From: an uncultured Lachnospiraceae bacterium
Lineage (GTDB): Bacteria; Bacillota; Clostridia; Lachnospirales; Lachnospiraceae
Direction: 5' to 3'
Assembly: GCA_910577105.1 (NCBI GenBank)
Contig: CAJTMB010000005.1
Coordinates: 57,053-121,052 of the forward strand
Length of the DNA: 64,000 bases
How positions within the stretch are numbered: position 1 is the stretch's first letter; every line of letters starts with the position of its first letter. A program made the position numbers and the translations under genes. This document shows positions 35,191-42,631 of this stretch, piece after piece. The notes under the pieces were generated by a model, which was not told the origin of the DNA, ran no database searches, and saw nothing but the letters and a program-made list of their open reading frames with translations.

Positions 35191-35208
35191 ATCTTACCCA
35201 CCTGCTTT

Positions 35209-35350
35209 CATTCTCTCATCAATTCTTCCATATATCCCCGGTCCCAATGGGACCTGTTTTCATTCCCTCATCAGTTCTTCCATATATCCCCGGTCCCAAT
35301 GGGACCTGTTTTCATTCTCTCATCAGTTCTTCCATATATCCTCGGTCCCA
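35209..35350. repeat. Tandem repeat, 52-base unit, 2.7 copies
   Basis: Units at 35209-35260, 35261-35312 and partial 35313-35350 differ at only a few positions. Each holds the last codons of the Mrr-type gene (minus strand G-Y-M-E-E-L-M-R-E) and the palindrome GGTCCCAATGGGACC. The third unit belongs to the gene itself, so its 3' end has been duplicated twice downstream. Confidence 0.93.
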
Positions 35351-35758
35351 TAAGAGGATTTTGAGTTTTTGGGCGGCTTCCACGGCAGCGGCGGTAAAGT
35401 ACTGGTTTGTAAGCACTGCCCCAACCATCCTGTCATAATAATCCCTTCCTGCATAAGCTTCCTGCACTGCCGCCACCCCCACCGGGGAACTGTAGCATTT
35501 ACACTGGATGGCGTAGGTCACTCCGTCTTTTTCCGCAAGTATGTCCACACCGAAATCACCGCTGCCCTTTGTCACTTCCACGTCCAGAAATCCTCTTTCC
35601 TTTAGTAAATCGGCGCAGTAATATTCAAAATCATGTCCTTCCATTTCATCCACTATAAGGGGACGCCTGCGCCCTTTTTTCCGCATAAGCCATATGACCG
35701 TCAATATAATAACGACGGACAGGCAAATTATTATTATTGCTATCGTTTTATCCTGCAT
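35312..35758 (-). CDS. Membrane-anchored Mrr-type restriction-endonuclease-fold protein
   Basis: The 148-residue protein has an N-terminal membrane helix (about 6-25), then a PD-(D/E)xK nuclease domain of the Mrr_cat type: F-E-Y-Y-C-A-D-L-L, G-D-F-G-V-D-I-L-A with the metal-binding Asp, and the Q-C-K-C-Y motif. Small anchored Mrr proteins are common in Firmicutes and their target is unsettled. GGAG lies 5 bases before the ATG. The 3' end is the source of the tandem repeat downstream. Confidence 0.88.
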   Translation of the reverse strand: MQDKTIAIIIICLSVVIILTVIWLMRKKGRRRPLIVDEMEGHDFEYYCADLLKERGFLDVEVTKGSGDFGVDILAEKDGVTYAIQCKCYSSPVGVAAVQEAYAGRDYYDRMVGAVLTNQYFTAAAVEAAQKLKILLWDRGYMEELMRE

Positions 35759-36065
35759 GTAAACTCCAATCCGTTATGAATGCCGCAGGAAAAACAAATG
35801 CTGCTTCACTGTCGCTTGTTTTTCCTTTGCGGCTATTATATCATATTTCTTATGGAGGTGCACTTTTATTTGTATTGTGGGGATATTACGGGAATTTCTT
35901 CTGCCGGCTCCTGATTGTGCGCATTGATTTTCTCTTTTATCCTCCATGCACCACACATTTGCCAGCATTGTTTCCATGAAAAGCAGTTTTTTCATATCCT
36001 GCGCACAATAACCGATGCCCTTTTCCATAAGCCCGATAACTGTTCCCAGATGTTCCCCTGCCTTC
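35759..36065. other. Intergenic region, no supported gene
   Basis: A 103-codon minus-strand frame (36085-35774) overlaps the MATE gene end. Its first half reads protein-like (G-E-H-L-G-T-V-I-G-L-M-E-K-G) and the second half does not, so a decayed gene is possible. A plus-strand ATG near 35852 opens only 20 codons. Confidence 0.4.
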
Positions 36066-37400
36066 TTATTTGTCTTCCTTTGCACATAACAATTCTCCCG
36101 ATTTTTTTTTCATATAAATCACTATGCCCAAAACGGCGGCAATCCCTTCCGTTACAGGAAAGGTCAGCCAGATACCGTATATTCCCCATAACCGCGACAA
36201 CAAAACCGCCAACGGTATAATCAGTATAAAGCCTCTCAGCAAAGAAATCAAATGTGCCGGTATGACCTTTTGCGTCGAGGTAAAGACAGCGGCAATGACA
36301 ATATTGAAACCGGCAAAAGGAACCGCCGTAAAATACAGACGGATTCCCTGCACCGCCATGCTTTGCAAGCCTGCATCGTTTCCGCTGTTAAATATCCCGG
36401 CAATTTCGGAGGCAAAACCACACATGGTCAGATAAATCACCGCTGACAGAATCAGCATGACTGTCATGCCATAGCGCACAACCTTACGAATGCTTTTTGC
36501 ATCCCGCCTGCCAAAATCACTGCTGATGACAGGCTGCATACCCTGCGCCAGACCGGTGTAAACCGCCATTACAACAAGTGAAAGATTGGCAACCACACCA
36601 TATGCGGCAACACCGGTATTTTGGGCAATTTTTAATAGAATGATATTATACACTATCATGACAATGCCGGAAGACACTTCCGCCACCAACGACGGAAAAC
36701 CCAGCGGGATTCCGGAAAACATATCGGAAAGTTCCGGCTTTTGCCATTTAAAATGAATACCGTTTTTCTTCTTTTTCCAATGCAGGGATAAAAGCAGCAT
36801 ACTGATGACAGGCGCTGCCCCTGTTGCCAGTACAGCCCCCAGGATTCCCATGCCCAGAGGAAAGATAAAGACATAATCCAGCACAATATTGCAAAGGCTC
36901 CCCACAAGCATGGAAATCATGGACAGACGCGGATTTTTATCATTTCTGACAAAGCATACCAAAACATCATTCATCATAAATGCCGGAGCAAATAACAAAA
37001 TGACTTTCAGATAGGTTTTTGTCATAACCTCCACCTCTGCATCCGCTCCCAAAAGTACAGTAAGCCCGTCAGAAAAAAATACGCCCGTCAAAAGAAACAG
37101 CATGGATATTGCCACTGACAGATAGACGGTATTCATAAAAATGCCGTCCACACCTTGTCCTGCTTTCCGTTCCCTGAAAACAGAATATCTTGTTGCGCCC
37201 CCCATTCCCAGCATCAGGCCGCTTCCATGGATAAAACTATACACGGGAATTGCCAGATTAAGCGCTGTAAGTCCTTTTGTACCCAGCCCCTTTGACACAA
37301 AATAGGTATCTGCAAGGATATAACATGACAGACCTAACATGCCCATAATATTGAAAGCGCTGTATTTCATAAATTCTGCAAACTTAGAATGACTGTTCAT
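36066..37400 (-). CDS. MATE-family efflux transporter
   Basis: The 444-residue protein has about 12 membrane helices in two pseudo-symmetric halves, with the MATE-type opening (M-K-Y-S-A-F-N-I-M-G-M-L-G) and A-L-N-L-A-I-P in helix 2, typical of Na+/H+-coupled exporters of drugs or small metabolites. AAAGGAGG precedes the ATG. It is preceded by a strong promoter, a 12-codon leader frame and a terminator, so it is likely controlled by attenuation. Confidence 0.92.
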   Translation of the reverse strand: MNSHSKFAEFMKYSAFNIMGMLGLSCYILADTYFVSKGLGTKGLTALNLAIPVYSFIHGSGLMLGMGGATRYSVFRERKAGQGVDGIFMNTVYLSVAISMLFLLTGVFFSDGLTVLLGADAEVEVMTKTYLKVILLFAPAFMMNDVLVCFVRNDKNPRLSMISMLVGSLCNIVLDYVFIFPLGMGILGAVLATGAAPVISMLLLSLHWKKKKNGIHFKWQKPELSDMFSGIPLGFPSLVAEVSSGIVMIVYNIILLKIAQNTGVAAYGVVANLSLVVMAVYTGLAQGMQPVISSDFGRRDAKSIRKVVRYGMTVMLILSAVIYLTMCGFASEIAGIFNSGNDAGLQSMAVQGIRLYFTAVPFAGFNIVIAAVFTSTQKVIPAHLISLLRGFILIIPLAVLLSRLWGIYGIWLTFPVTEGIAAVLGIVIYMKKKSGELLCAKEDK

Positions 37401-37444
37401 TTTAATCCCTCCTTTGGCGGCTTAAGTGTGGATATATAACTTAT

Positions 37445-37499
37445 AAAACGCCGGCTCTTTCCATCTTCTAAGACCTAACGATGGAAAGCCCGGCGTTTT
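37445..37499 (-). terminator. Leader terminator/attenuator of the MATE gene
   Basis: On the minus strand the arms AAAACGCCGG-CTTTCCATC and GATGGAAAG-CCGGCGTTTT (37499-37480 with 37465-37445) form a 19-bp stem with one small bulge, then TTTTAT. It sits in the 5' leader, 44 bases before the MATE start. A second hairpin, TTTCATT/AATGAAA (37524-37518 with 37507-37501), lies just upstream. Confidence 0.8.
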
Positions 37500-37506
37500 C
37501 TTTCAT
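37468..37506 (-). CDS. Leader peptide of the MATE gene
   Basis: A 12-codon frame, M-K-E-N-A-G-L-S-I-V-R-S and TAG, covers the whole 5' arm of the terminator and stops in its loop. Translation would keep the arm from pairing. The ribosome-binding site is poor (GGG), so it is a candidate only. Such leaders control antibiotic-inducible exporters and methylases. Confidence 0.5.
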   Translation of the reverse strand: MKENAGLSIVRS

Positions 37507-37548
37507 TACCCGGTGGCAATGAAACCGCTGTCACTATAAACTGCATGT

Positions 37549-37577
37549 ATTATACTGTAATATCATTCCGGGGTCAA
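37549..37577 (-). promoter_or_regulatory. Promoter of the MATE gene
   Basis: TTGACC (37577-37572) and TATAAT (37554-37549) on the minus strand, 17 bases apart, nearly full consensus. Transcripts would start near 37541, giving a leader of about 140 bases. Confidence 0.85.
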
Positions 37578-37627
37578 TAGTTGGTCTGATTCGTTCCTTT
37601 TAAAGAAGGTGTTGCTGACCGGAGACT

Positions 37628-37963
37628 TTGCTTGGGAACACCAAAAACAACCGACGAATGTGGCTCTATTATTGCAAGAACCCAAAGGCTGAATGTTTGT
37701 ATGATGTCTCTCCTATGCATAGTAGTTTGCCTCAAATCATTCCGGACACCTATATTGAAACCGCGGAGTATGATTGTTTGCATAATGAAGGCATAAACTA
37801 TGGGAAGAAATTAAGAGAAGCAGGGACAAATGTTGAAACAAAGGAAACAAAGGGAACGATTCATGGATATGACTCTGCCATTAATACCAAAATAGCAATT
37901 TGCAATATTGACAAACGCATTTCATTTTTGAAAAAAGGATTCCATGGCGGTTCGCCTATCTAA
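37628..37963 (+). pseudogene. C-terminal fragment of an alpha/beta-hydrolase (lipase/esterase)
   Basis: The 111-codon frame matches the last third of acetyl-esterase-type hydrolases: V-S-P-M-H-S-S-L-P, then T-A-E-Y-D-C-L-H-N-E-G with the catalytic Asp, and G-T-I-H-G-Y with the catalytic His. The nucleophile Ser domain and the HGG motif are absent, and the frame opens at a TTG without a ribosome-binding site. It is a remnant. Confidence 0.8.
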
Positions 37964-38189
37964 CCAATCTCTATTTTAGATATATTGACAAACACAGTCT
38001 GCTGCGTCTATGGCTTGGGTAGCAGAAGATAAGGCGGAGAACAAAATGAGAGTTTGCATCATCCCATCATATACTATCCTCATTAAAGCTGAGAAGATTA
38101 TTATTCGAACTTACAGCTAAGCAGATTTGAAATGTATTTCCCCCTATGATACAATCGGAGCAGTAAAAGTGATAAGGAGATAAATCCGG

Positions 38190-38554
38190 ATGAAATTGAA
38201 AAATATATTGATTGTCGTGAAAGATATTGAAAATCAAAACAATTTTACCATGACTTATTTGGTCTGGACGTGGTATTGGATAATAACGGCAACCTTATTT
38301 TAACAGAGGGTCTTGTGCTTCAGGAAGAAAAAATCTGGAAAGAATTTCTCGGAAAAAATATTCTTACAAAAAGTAATTCCTGCGAATTATATTTTGAAGA
38401 GAAAGATATAGAATCGTTTATTCAGAAACTGGAACGGCTATATCCTTCCATCCAATACGTCAACAAGCTTATGACCCCTGATTGGGGACAAAAAGTAATC
38501 CGTTTTTATGATTTGGACGGGAACCTGATTGAAGTGGGCACTTCGATGCAGTGA
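38190..38554 (+). pseudogene. Frameshifted VOC/glyoxalase-fold protein
   Basis: AAGGAG precedes an ATG at 38190 reading M-K-L-K-N-I-L-I-V-V-K-D-I-E-N. Around 38236-38242 the frame must shift by one base to continue as Q-F-Y-H-D-L-F-G-L-D-V-V and then through V-L-D-N-N-G-N to F-Y-D-L-D-G-N-L-I-E-V. With one base restored the gene would be a normal VOC protein of about 120 residues. A sequencing error or a recent deletion would look the same. Confidence 0.8.
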
Positions 38555-38667
38555 AAAAAGCAATGGTTTGCTGATTGACAAATCCCCTCATCGGTCCTAT
38601 ACTGTATTGTTGGCAAACGTGCCGGTAATATTTTCGTACAAAACATGAGAAGGATGTGAACTTTTTT

Positions 38668-39615
38668 ATGGAAAACCTGATTTTCAGTCTGAATGCCACT
38701 GTCCCTGTTTTTTTGCTTATGGTGCTGGGATACCTGCTGAGGTTTTTCAAAGTTGTCGATGAACCGTTTGTCAACACGCTAAATTCATTTAACTTTAAGA
38801 TAACCTTACCCGTATTACTTTTTCAGGACATTGCAAAGTCTGACTTTTACGAGGTCTGGGATACAAGTTATGTGCTGTACTGCTTTTTTGTCACGCTTTT
38901 CTGTATCGCCGCCATCTGGCTGTTATCCGCTCTTCTTTATAAGGACAAATCCCATACCGGGGAATTTGTGCAGGCCTCTTTCAGGGGCAGCGCCGCTGTT
39001 CTGGGTGTTGCCTTTATCCAGAATATTTACGGCAATGCCGGTATGGCGCCGCTTATGATAATCGGAACCGTCCCGCTGTATAACATTGCCGCCGTGCTGA
39101 TTTTGTCTTTTACCAAACCCTTGGGAGAAACATCCGGAAAAAAGGCCCTTTTAAAATCCATAAAGGGCATCCTTACCAATCCCATTATACTGGGTATTCT
39201 CTTGGGCATGGTATTTTCTTTGTCCGGCATCCGTTTCCCTTTTATCCTGAACAAAACTCTGGAAAGCGTTTCCTCATTGGCGACACCTCTCGCCCTGATT
39301 GGTCTTGGTGCGGGCTTTGAAGGAAAGAAAGCGTTAAAACAGATTAAACCTACCATCATTTCTTCGTTTATAAAACTGCTGCTTTTGCCCCTGCTTTTTC
39401 TGCCCCTTGCCGCCACGTTCGGTTTCAGGGATGAAAAAATGGTGGCTCTACTGATAATGCTGGGAGCACCCACCACGGTAAGCTGCTATATCATGGCAAA
39501 AAACATGGGGCATGACGGCACTCTGACCTCAAGCGTAGTGGTTGCAACCACTTTTTTAAGCTCTGTTACCATCACACTTTGGCTTTTTATCCTGCGCACT
39601 TTCGGTCTGATATAA
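38668..39615 (+). CDS. AEC-family (auxin efflux carrier-type) transporter
   Basis: The 315-residue protein has about ten membrane helices and the AEC pattern: V-P-V-F-L-L-M-V-L-G-Y at the start, F-N-F-K-I-T-L-P-V-L-L-F, and G-A-P-T-T-V-S-C-Y-I-M in helix 8. Bacterial members export or import organic acids. GGATGTGA lies 8 bases before the ATG at 38668; a GTG at 38656 overlaps that site. Its last 60 bases overlap the convergent flavoprotein gene. Confidence 0.88.
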   Translation: MENLIFSLNATVPVFLLMVLGYLLRFFKVVDEPFVNTLNSFNFKITLPVLLFQDIAKSDFYEVWDTSYVLYCFFVTLFCIAAIWLLSALLYKDKSHTGEFVQASFRGSAAVLGVAFIQNIYGNAGMAPLMIIGTVPLYNIAAVLILSFTKPLGETSGKKALLKSIKGILTNPIILGILLGMVFSLSGIRFPFILNKTLESVSSLATPLALIGLGAGFEGKKALKQIKPTIISSFIKLLLLPLLFLPLAATFGFRDEKMVALLIMLGAPTTVSCYIMAKNMGHDGTLTSSVVVATTFLSSVTITLWLFILRTFGLI

Positions 39616-40182
39616 AGGCTTTTCAAACGTTTCTTTTTCACCAAAAAATCTTACAATACTTTGTATTCCCATAAGTGTCTGTTCATCTTCAATTGCAGGT
39701 CTTTTGTTAGTGTTATGCGAAGATACCAATTTATGTATATTATGACAATTCATATGATGCAAGAGCGTACATGCCGTTTCATAAGCCTTATCCATGGTGC
39801 CATCGCCCCCGCCGACCAAAATAACCGCTCCCTTTTTTGTTTTTTTAATGACCTCTTCCTGTCTAAAAAGTCTGCCACAAAAATAAGTTTGCAGTCGGCT
39901 CCCGAAATCCAATATTTTTCCTGTCAATTCTGAGAAATATATGGGAGAAGCAATTAATATGTTGTCACATACCCCAATATAATCATATACCTCCTGCATT
40001 TCGTCTCTAATTGCGCAACCACGATTTTCCCAACAGTATCGACAGTCCATGCAGGGTGAAATATTACACCTGTATGCATTTAAAACTTTGCAGTCTCCTA
40101 TATTACTTTTTACTATTAAGGCAATCAGGCTTTCTGTATCACCATTCATTCGTGGTGAACCATTTATAATTAATGTTTTCAT
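39556..40182 (-). CDS. Flavodoxin-fold NAD(P)H/FMN oxidoreductase
   Basis: The 208-residue protein starts K-T-L-I-I-N-G-S-P-R-x-N-G-D-T, the FMN-phosphate loop of the NADPH-dependent FMN reductase family. The Cys cluster C-N-I-S-P-C-M-D-C-R-Y-C-W is typical of iron-sulfur flavoproteins. S-P-I-Y-F-S-E-L-T-G is the second FMN contact. The last 20 residues overlap the antisense AEC gene and look less conserved, so the original stop may have been lost. Confidence 0.87.
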   Translation of the reverse strand: MKTLIINGSPRMNGDTESLIALIVKSNIGDCKVLNAYRCNISPCMDCRYCWENRGCAIRDEMQEVYDYIGVCDNILIASPIYFSELTGKILDFGSRLQTYFCGRLFRQEEVIKKTKKGAVILVGGGDGTMDKAYETACTLLHHMNCHNIHKLVSSHNTNKRPAIEDEQTLMGIQSIVRFFGEKETFEKPLYQTESAQDKKPKCDGNRA

Positions 40183-40252
40183 ATCTTCCTCTATACAATT
40201 TCCTCATTTAAAAGTATAATCCATTATATCAGAACTTAAGGAGATTTGCCAA

Positions 40253-41419
40253 ATGATACACTTACTTTTAGCCATCATTTATTTATCCTTTATCAGCCTT
40301 GGGCTTCCCGATTCCCTGCTTGGTTCCGCATGGCCATCCATGTACGGTGCGTTCGGGGTTCCCGTTTCCTATGCAGGTATCCTTTCCACGATTATTGCCG
40401 TGGGAACTGTGGTTTCCAGCCTGCAAAGCGACAGGCTTACCCGCACGCTGGGAACCGGAAAAGTGACAGCCATCAGCGTGGCGATGACCGCCATTGCACT
40501 GTTTGGCTTTTCCGTCAGCCCTTCTTTCTGGATGCTTTGCCTGTGGGCAGTTCCTTACGGTCTCGGGGCAGGAAGCGTGGATGCATCCCTCAACAATTAT
40601 GTAGCGCTGCACTATGCAAGCCGGCACATGAGCTGGCTGCACTGCATGTGGGGAGTTGGCGCCTCCATAGGACCTTACATTATGGGATATGCCCTGACTC
40701 ATGCAAAAGGCTGGCAAATGGGATACCGCTACATTGCATTTTTACAGATAGCCCTTACGGTTGTGCTCTTTTTCAGCCTGCCTCTTTGGAAAAAGCGAAG
40801 CAGTACGGAAGATGCAGCACAAAAAGAAGCAAAGCCTTTGACCCTTAGACAGATAGCCGCCATCCCCGGAGCCAAATCAGTCATGATTACTTTTTTTGCT
40901 TACTGCGCACTGGAACAGACCGCCGGTCTGTGGGCGAGCAGCTATTTGGTGCTTCACAGGGGCTTGTCCGCCGAAACAGCCGCCGAATTTGCCGCCCTGT
41001 TTTATATCGGCATTACAGTCGGCCGGGCGCTCAGTGGCTTTCTGACAATTAAATTAAGCGACGTGAGCATGATTCGTCTTGGCCTGTCCATTATTCTTGT
41101 GGGTATTGTTGTTTTGTTACTGCCCTTCGGCGGAATGGCTGCGCCGGTTGGACTGGTTCTTATCGGGCTGGGGTGTGCCCCCGTTTATCCCTGCATCATC
41201 CATTCCACGCCGGAACATTTTGGAGCAGACAAATCACAGGCCATTATCGGCGTACAGATGGCCTGCGCTTATGTGGGCACCTGCCTGATGCCTCCGTTGT
41301 TCGGACTGATTGCCAACCATATCCATGTGGCGCTGTTCCCCGTTTACCTGCTTCTGTTGCTCATTCTCATGGCAGCTATGCATGAAGCGTTAGTGCGGGT
41401 GTGCGGAAAAAAGCAGTAA
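40253..41419 (+). CDS. MFS transporter
   Basis: The 388-residue protein has 12 predicted membrane helices with a central cytoplasmic loop (about 178-195) of charged residues. The opening I-S-L-G-L-P-D-S-L-L-G-S-A-W-P and the G-L-G-A-G-S-V-D-A-S-L-N motif resemble the fucose/sugar or FucP-like MFS branch. AAGGAG precedes the ATG. It stands alone between the flavoprotein and spmB; substrate unknown. Confidence 0.88.
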   Translation: MIHLLLAIIYLSFISLGLPDSLLGSAWPSMYGAFGVPVSYAGILSTIIAVGTVVSSLQSDRLTRTLGTGKVTAISVAMTAIALFGFSVSPSFWMLCLWAVPYGLGAGSVDASLNNYVALHYASRHMSWLHCMWGVGASIGPYIMGYALTHAKGWQMGYRYIAFLQIALTVVLFFSLPLWKKRSSTEDAAQKEAKPLTLRQIAAIPGAKSVMITFFAYCALEQTAGLWASSYLVLHRGLSAETAAEFAALFYIGITVGRALSGFLTIKLSDVSMIRLGLSIILVGIVVLLLPFGGMAAPVGLVLIGLGCAPVYPCIIHSTPEHFGADKSQAIIGVQMACAYVGTCLMPPLFGLIANHIHVALFPVYLLLLLILMAAMHEALVRVCGKKQ

Positions 41420-41423
41420 CCGC

Positions 41424-41960
41424 TTAACCGCCTACTATGATTCCTGCCAGTATAACGCTGGCAAAAAGACCTGCTGCCATGGAAATAAGGGCTCCGGCAA
41501 GCGTATACCGGGTTTTTGTTACCCTGGCAGCCAGGAAATAAACCGACATTGTGTAGAAAATGGTTTCCGTACAGCTCATCAGGATGGAGGTCAGCATACC
41601 GATATACGAGTCTGTTCCATGCGTCTTAAATATATCCAGCACCAGTCCCGTTGCCGCTGAAGAAGAAAACATTTTTACCAGCGTAAGCGGCACAATATCC
41701 GCAGGGATTCCGATTTTTTCCGTCAGTTTTCCCAGCATTCCCCCCAAAAATTCCATAAAGCCTGACGCACGGAGAACCCCCACTCCCACCATCAGTCCTA
41801 CCAGAGTCGGCAGAATGCCGATTACAGTCTTTAATCCTTCCTTTGCTCCGCCGATAAATTCTTCATAAACCTTTATTTTATTTATCAGCCCATATGCCAC
41901 TATGTAAAAAATGAGAACGGGGATAATAATATTGGAAAAATTTGCCAATATGTTTGCCAT
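41424..41960 (-). CDS. spmB: Spore maturation protein B
   Basis: The 178-residue membrane protein has the nucleoside-recognition (Gate) fold seen in SpmB: I-I-I-P-V-L-I-F-Y, G-I-L-P-T-L-V-G-L-M-V-G-V, S-S-A-A-T-G-L and a conserved S-C-T-E-T-I-F-Y-T. With SpmA it is needed for full spore core dehydration in Bacillus and Clostridium. AGGAGGT gives best spacing (8) to the ATG at 41960; an ATG at 41966 is too close. It follows spmA directly. Confidence 0.95.
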   Translation of the reverse strand: MANILANFSNIIIPVLIFYIVAYGLINKIKVYEEFIGGAKEGLKTVIGILPTLVGLMVGVGVLRASGFMEFLGGMLGKLTEKIGIPADIVPLTLVKMFSSSAATGLVLDIFKTHGTDSYIGMLTSILMSCTETIFYTMSVYFLAARVTKTRYTLAGALISMAAGLFASVILAGIIVGG

Positions 41961-41966
41961 ACACAT

Positions 41967-42578
41967 TTACCTCCTGTCCATCAACTTACAATATACAATT
42001 GCCACCACCGTGGAAAACAATGTGGCAATAATTGCCGGTGCAATGACTGCAGCAGGATTGGCGCTGCCGTACTGTGTCCTATATACAATCATATTGACAG
42101 GAATTAACTGTAAGGAAGAAGTGTTTAATATCAAAAATGTGCACATTTCGTTACTCGCAATGCGCATGTCTTTGTTTTCCTTTTCCCGATACGCCGGATT
42201 TCCTCTCTCGACCTCCAGCTTCGCCAATTCTTCCATGGCTTTCAGTCCTGCGGGAGTACAGGCCCATCCAAGCCCCAGGATGTTCGCTATAAAATTTGTC
42301 GCAATGTATTCCCTTGACGTATGACCACGTGGGATATGTGGGAACATAAATGACAAAAAGGGCTGAATACCCGACGCAAGTCTGGTAATCAACCCTGCAC
42401 TTTCTGCAATTTTCATAAGCCCCATCCAGAGAGCCATCACTCCCGCCATTGTAATGCAGAGAGATACCGCCTCCCCGGCTGAACTCAGGGCTGCTTCAGA
42501 TACGGCTTCCATATTTCCGGTGAAAGCTGCATATACCACTCCCACAAGTATCATAAACGCCCAGATATAATTTAACAT
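41967..42578 (-). CDS. spmA: Spore maturation protein A
   Basis: The 203-residue membrane protein shows SpmA features: M-L-N-Y-I-W-A-F-M at the N-terminus, G-V-M-A-L-W-M-G-L-M-K-I-A-E, and N-I-L-G-L-G-W-A-C-T-P-A-G-L-K-A-M. Its stop lies within the spmB ribosome-binding site, giving coupled translation. Both act in the spore membrane during dehydration and heat resistance. Confidence 0.95.
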   Translation of the reverse strand: MLNYIWAFMILVGVVYAAFTGNMEAVSEAALSSAGEAVSLCITMAGVMALWMGLMKIAESAGLITRLASGIQPFLSFMFPHIPRGHTSREYIATNFIANILGLGWACTPAGLKAMEELAKLEVERGNPAYREKENKDMRIASNEMCTFLILNTSSLQLIPVNMIVYRTQYGSANPAAVIAPAIIATLFSTVVAIVYCKLMDRR

Positions 42579-42631
42579 TCTTCTGCTCCATACATCCGTT
42601 TGTTTACTAACATATATATGAAGCCTATCTC

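Noticed and set aside
35774..36085. A 103-codon minus-strand frame as a gene
   Set aside because: It overlaps the MATE gene end, has no ribosome-binding site, and its second half has no protein-like pattern.
37501..37541. MATE leader as a guanidine or other known riboswitch
   Set aside because: I could not match conserved bases of any riboswitch class; the leader frame inside the terminator explains the layout better.
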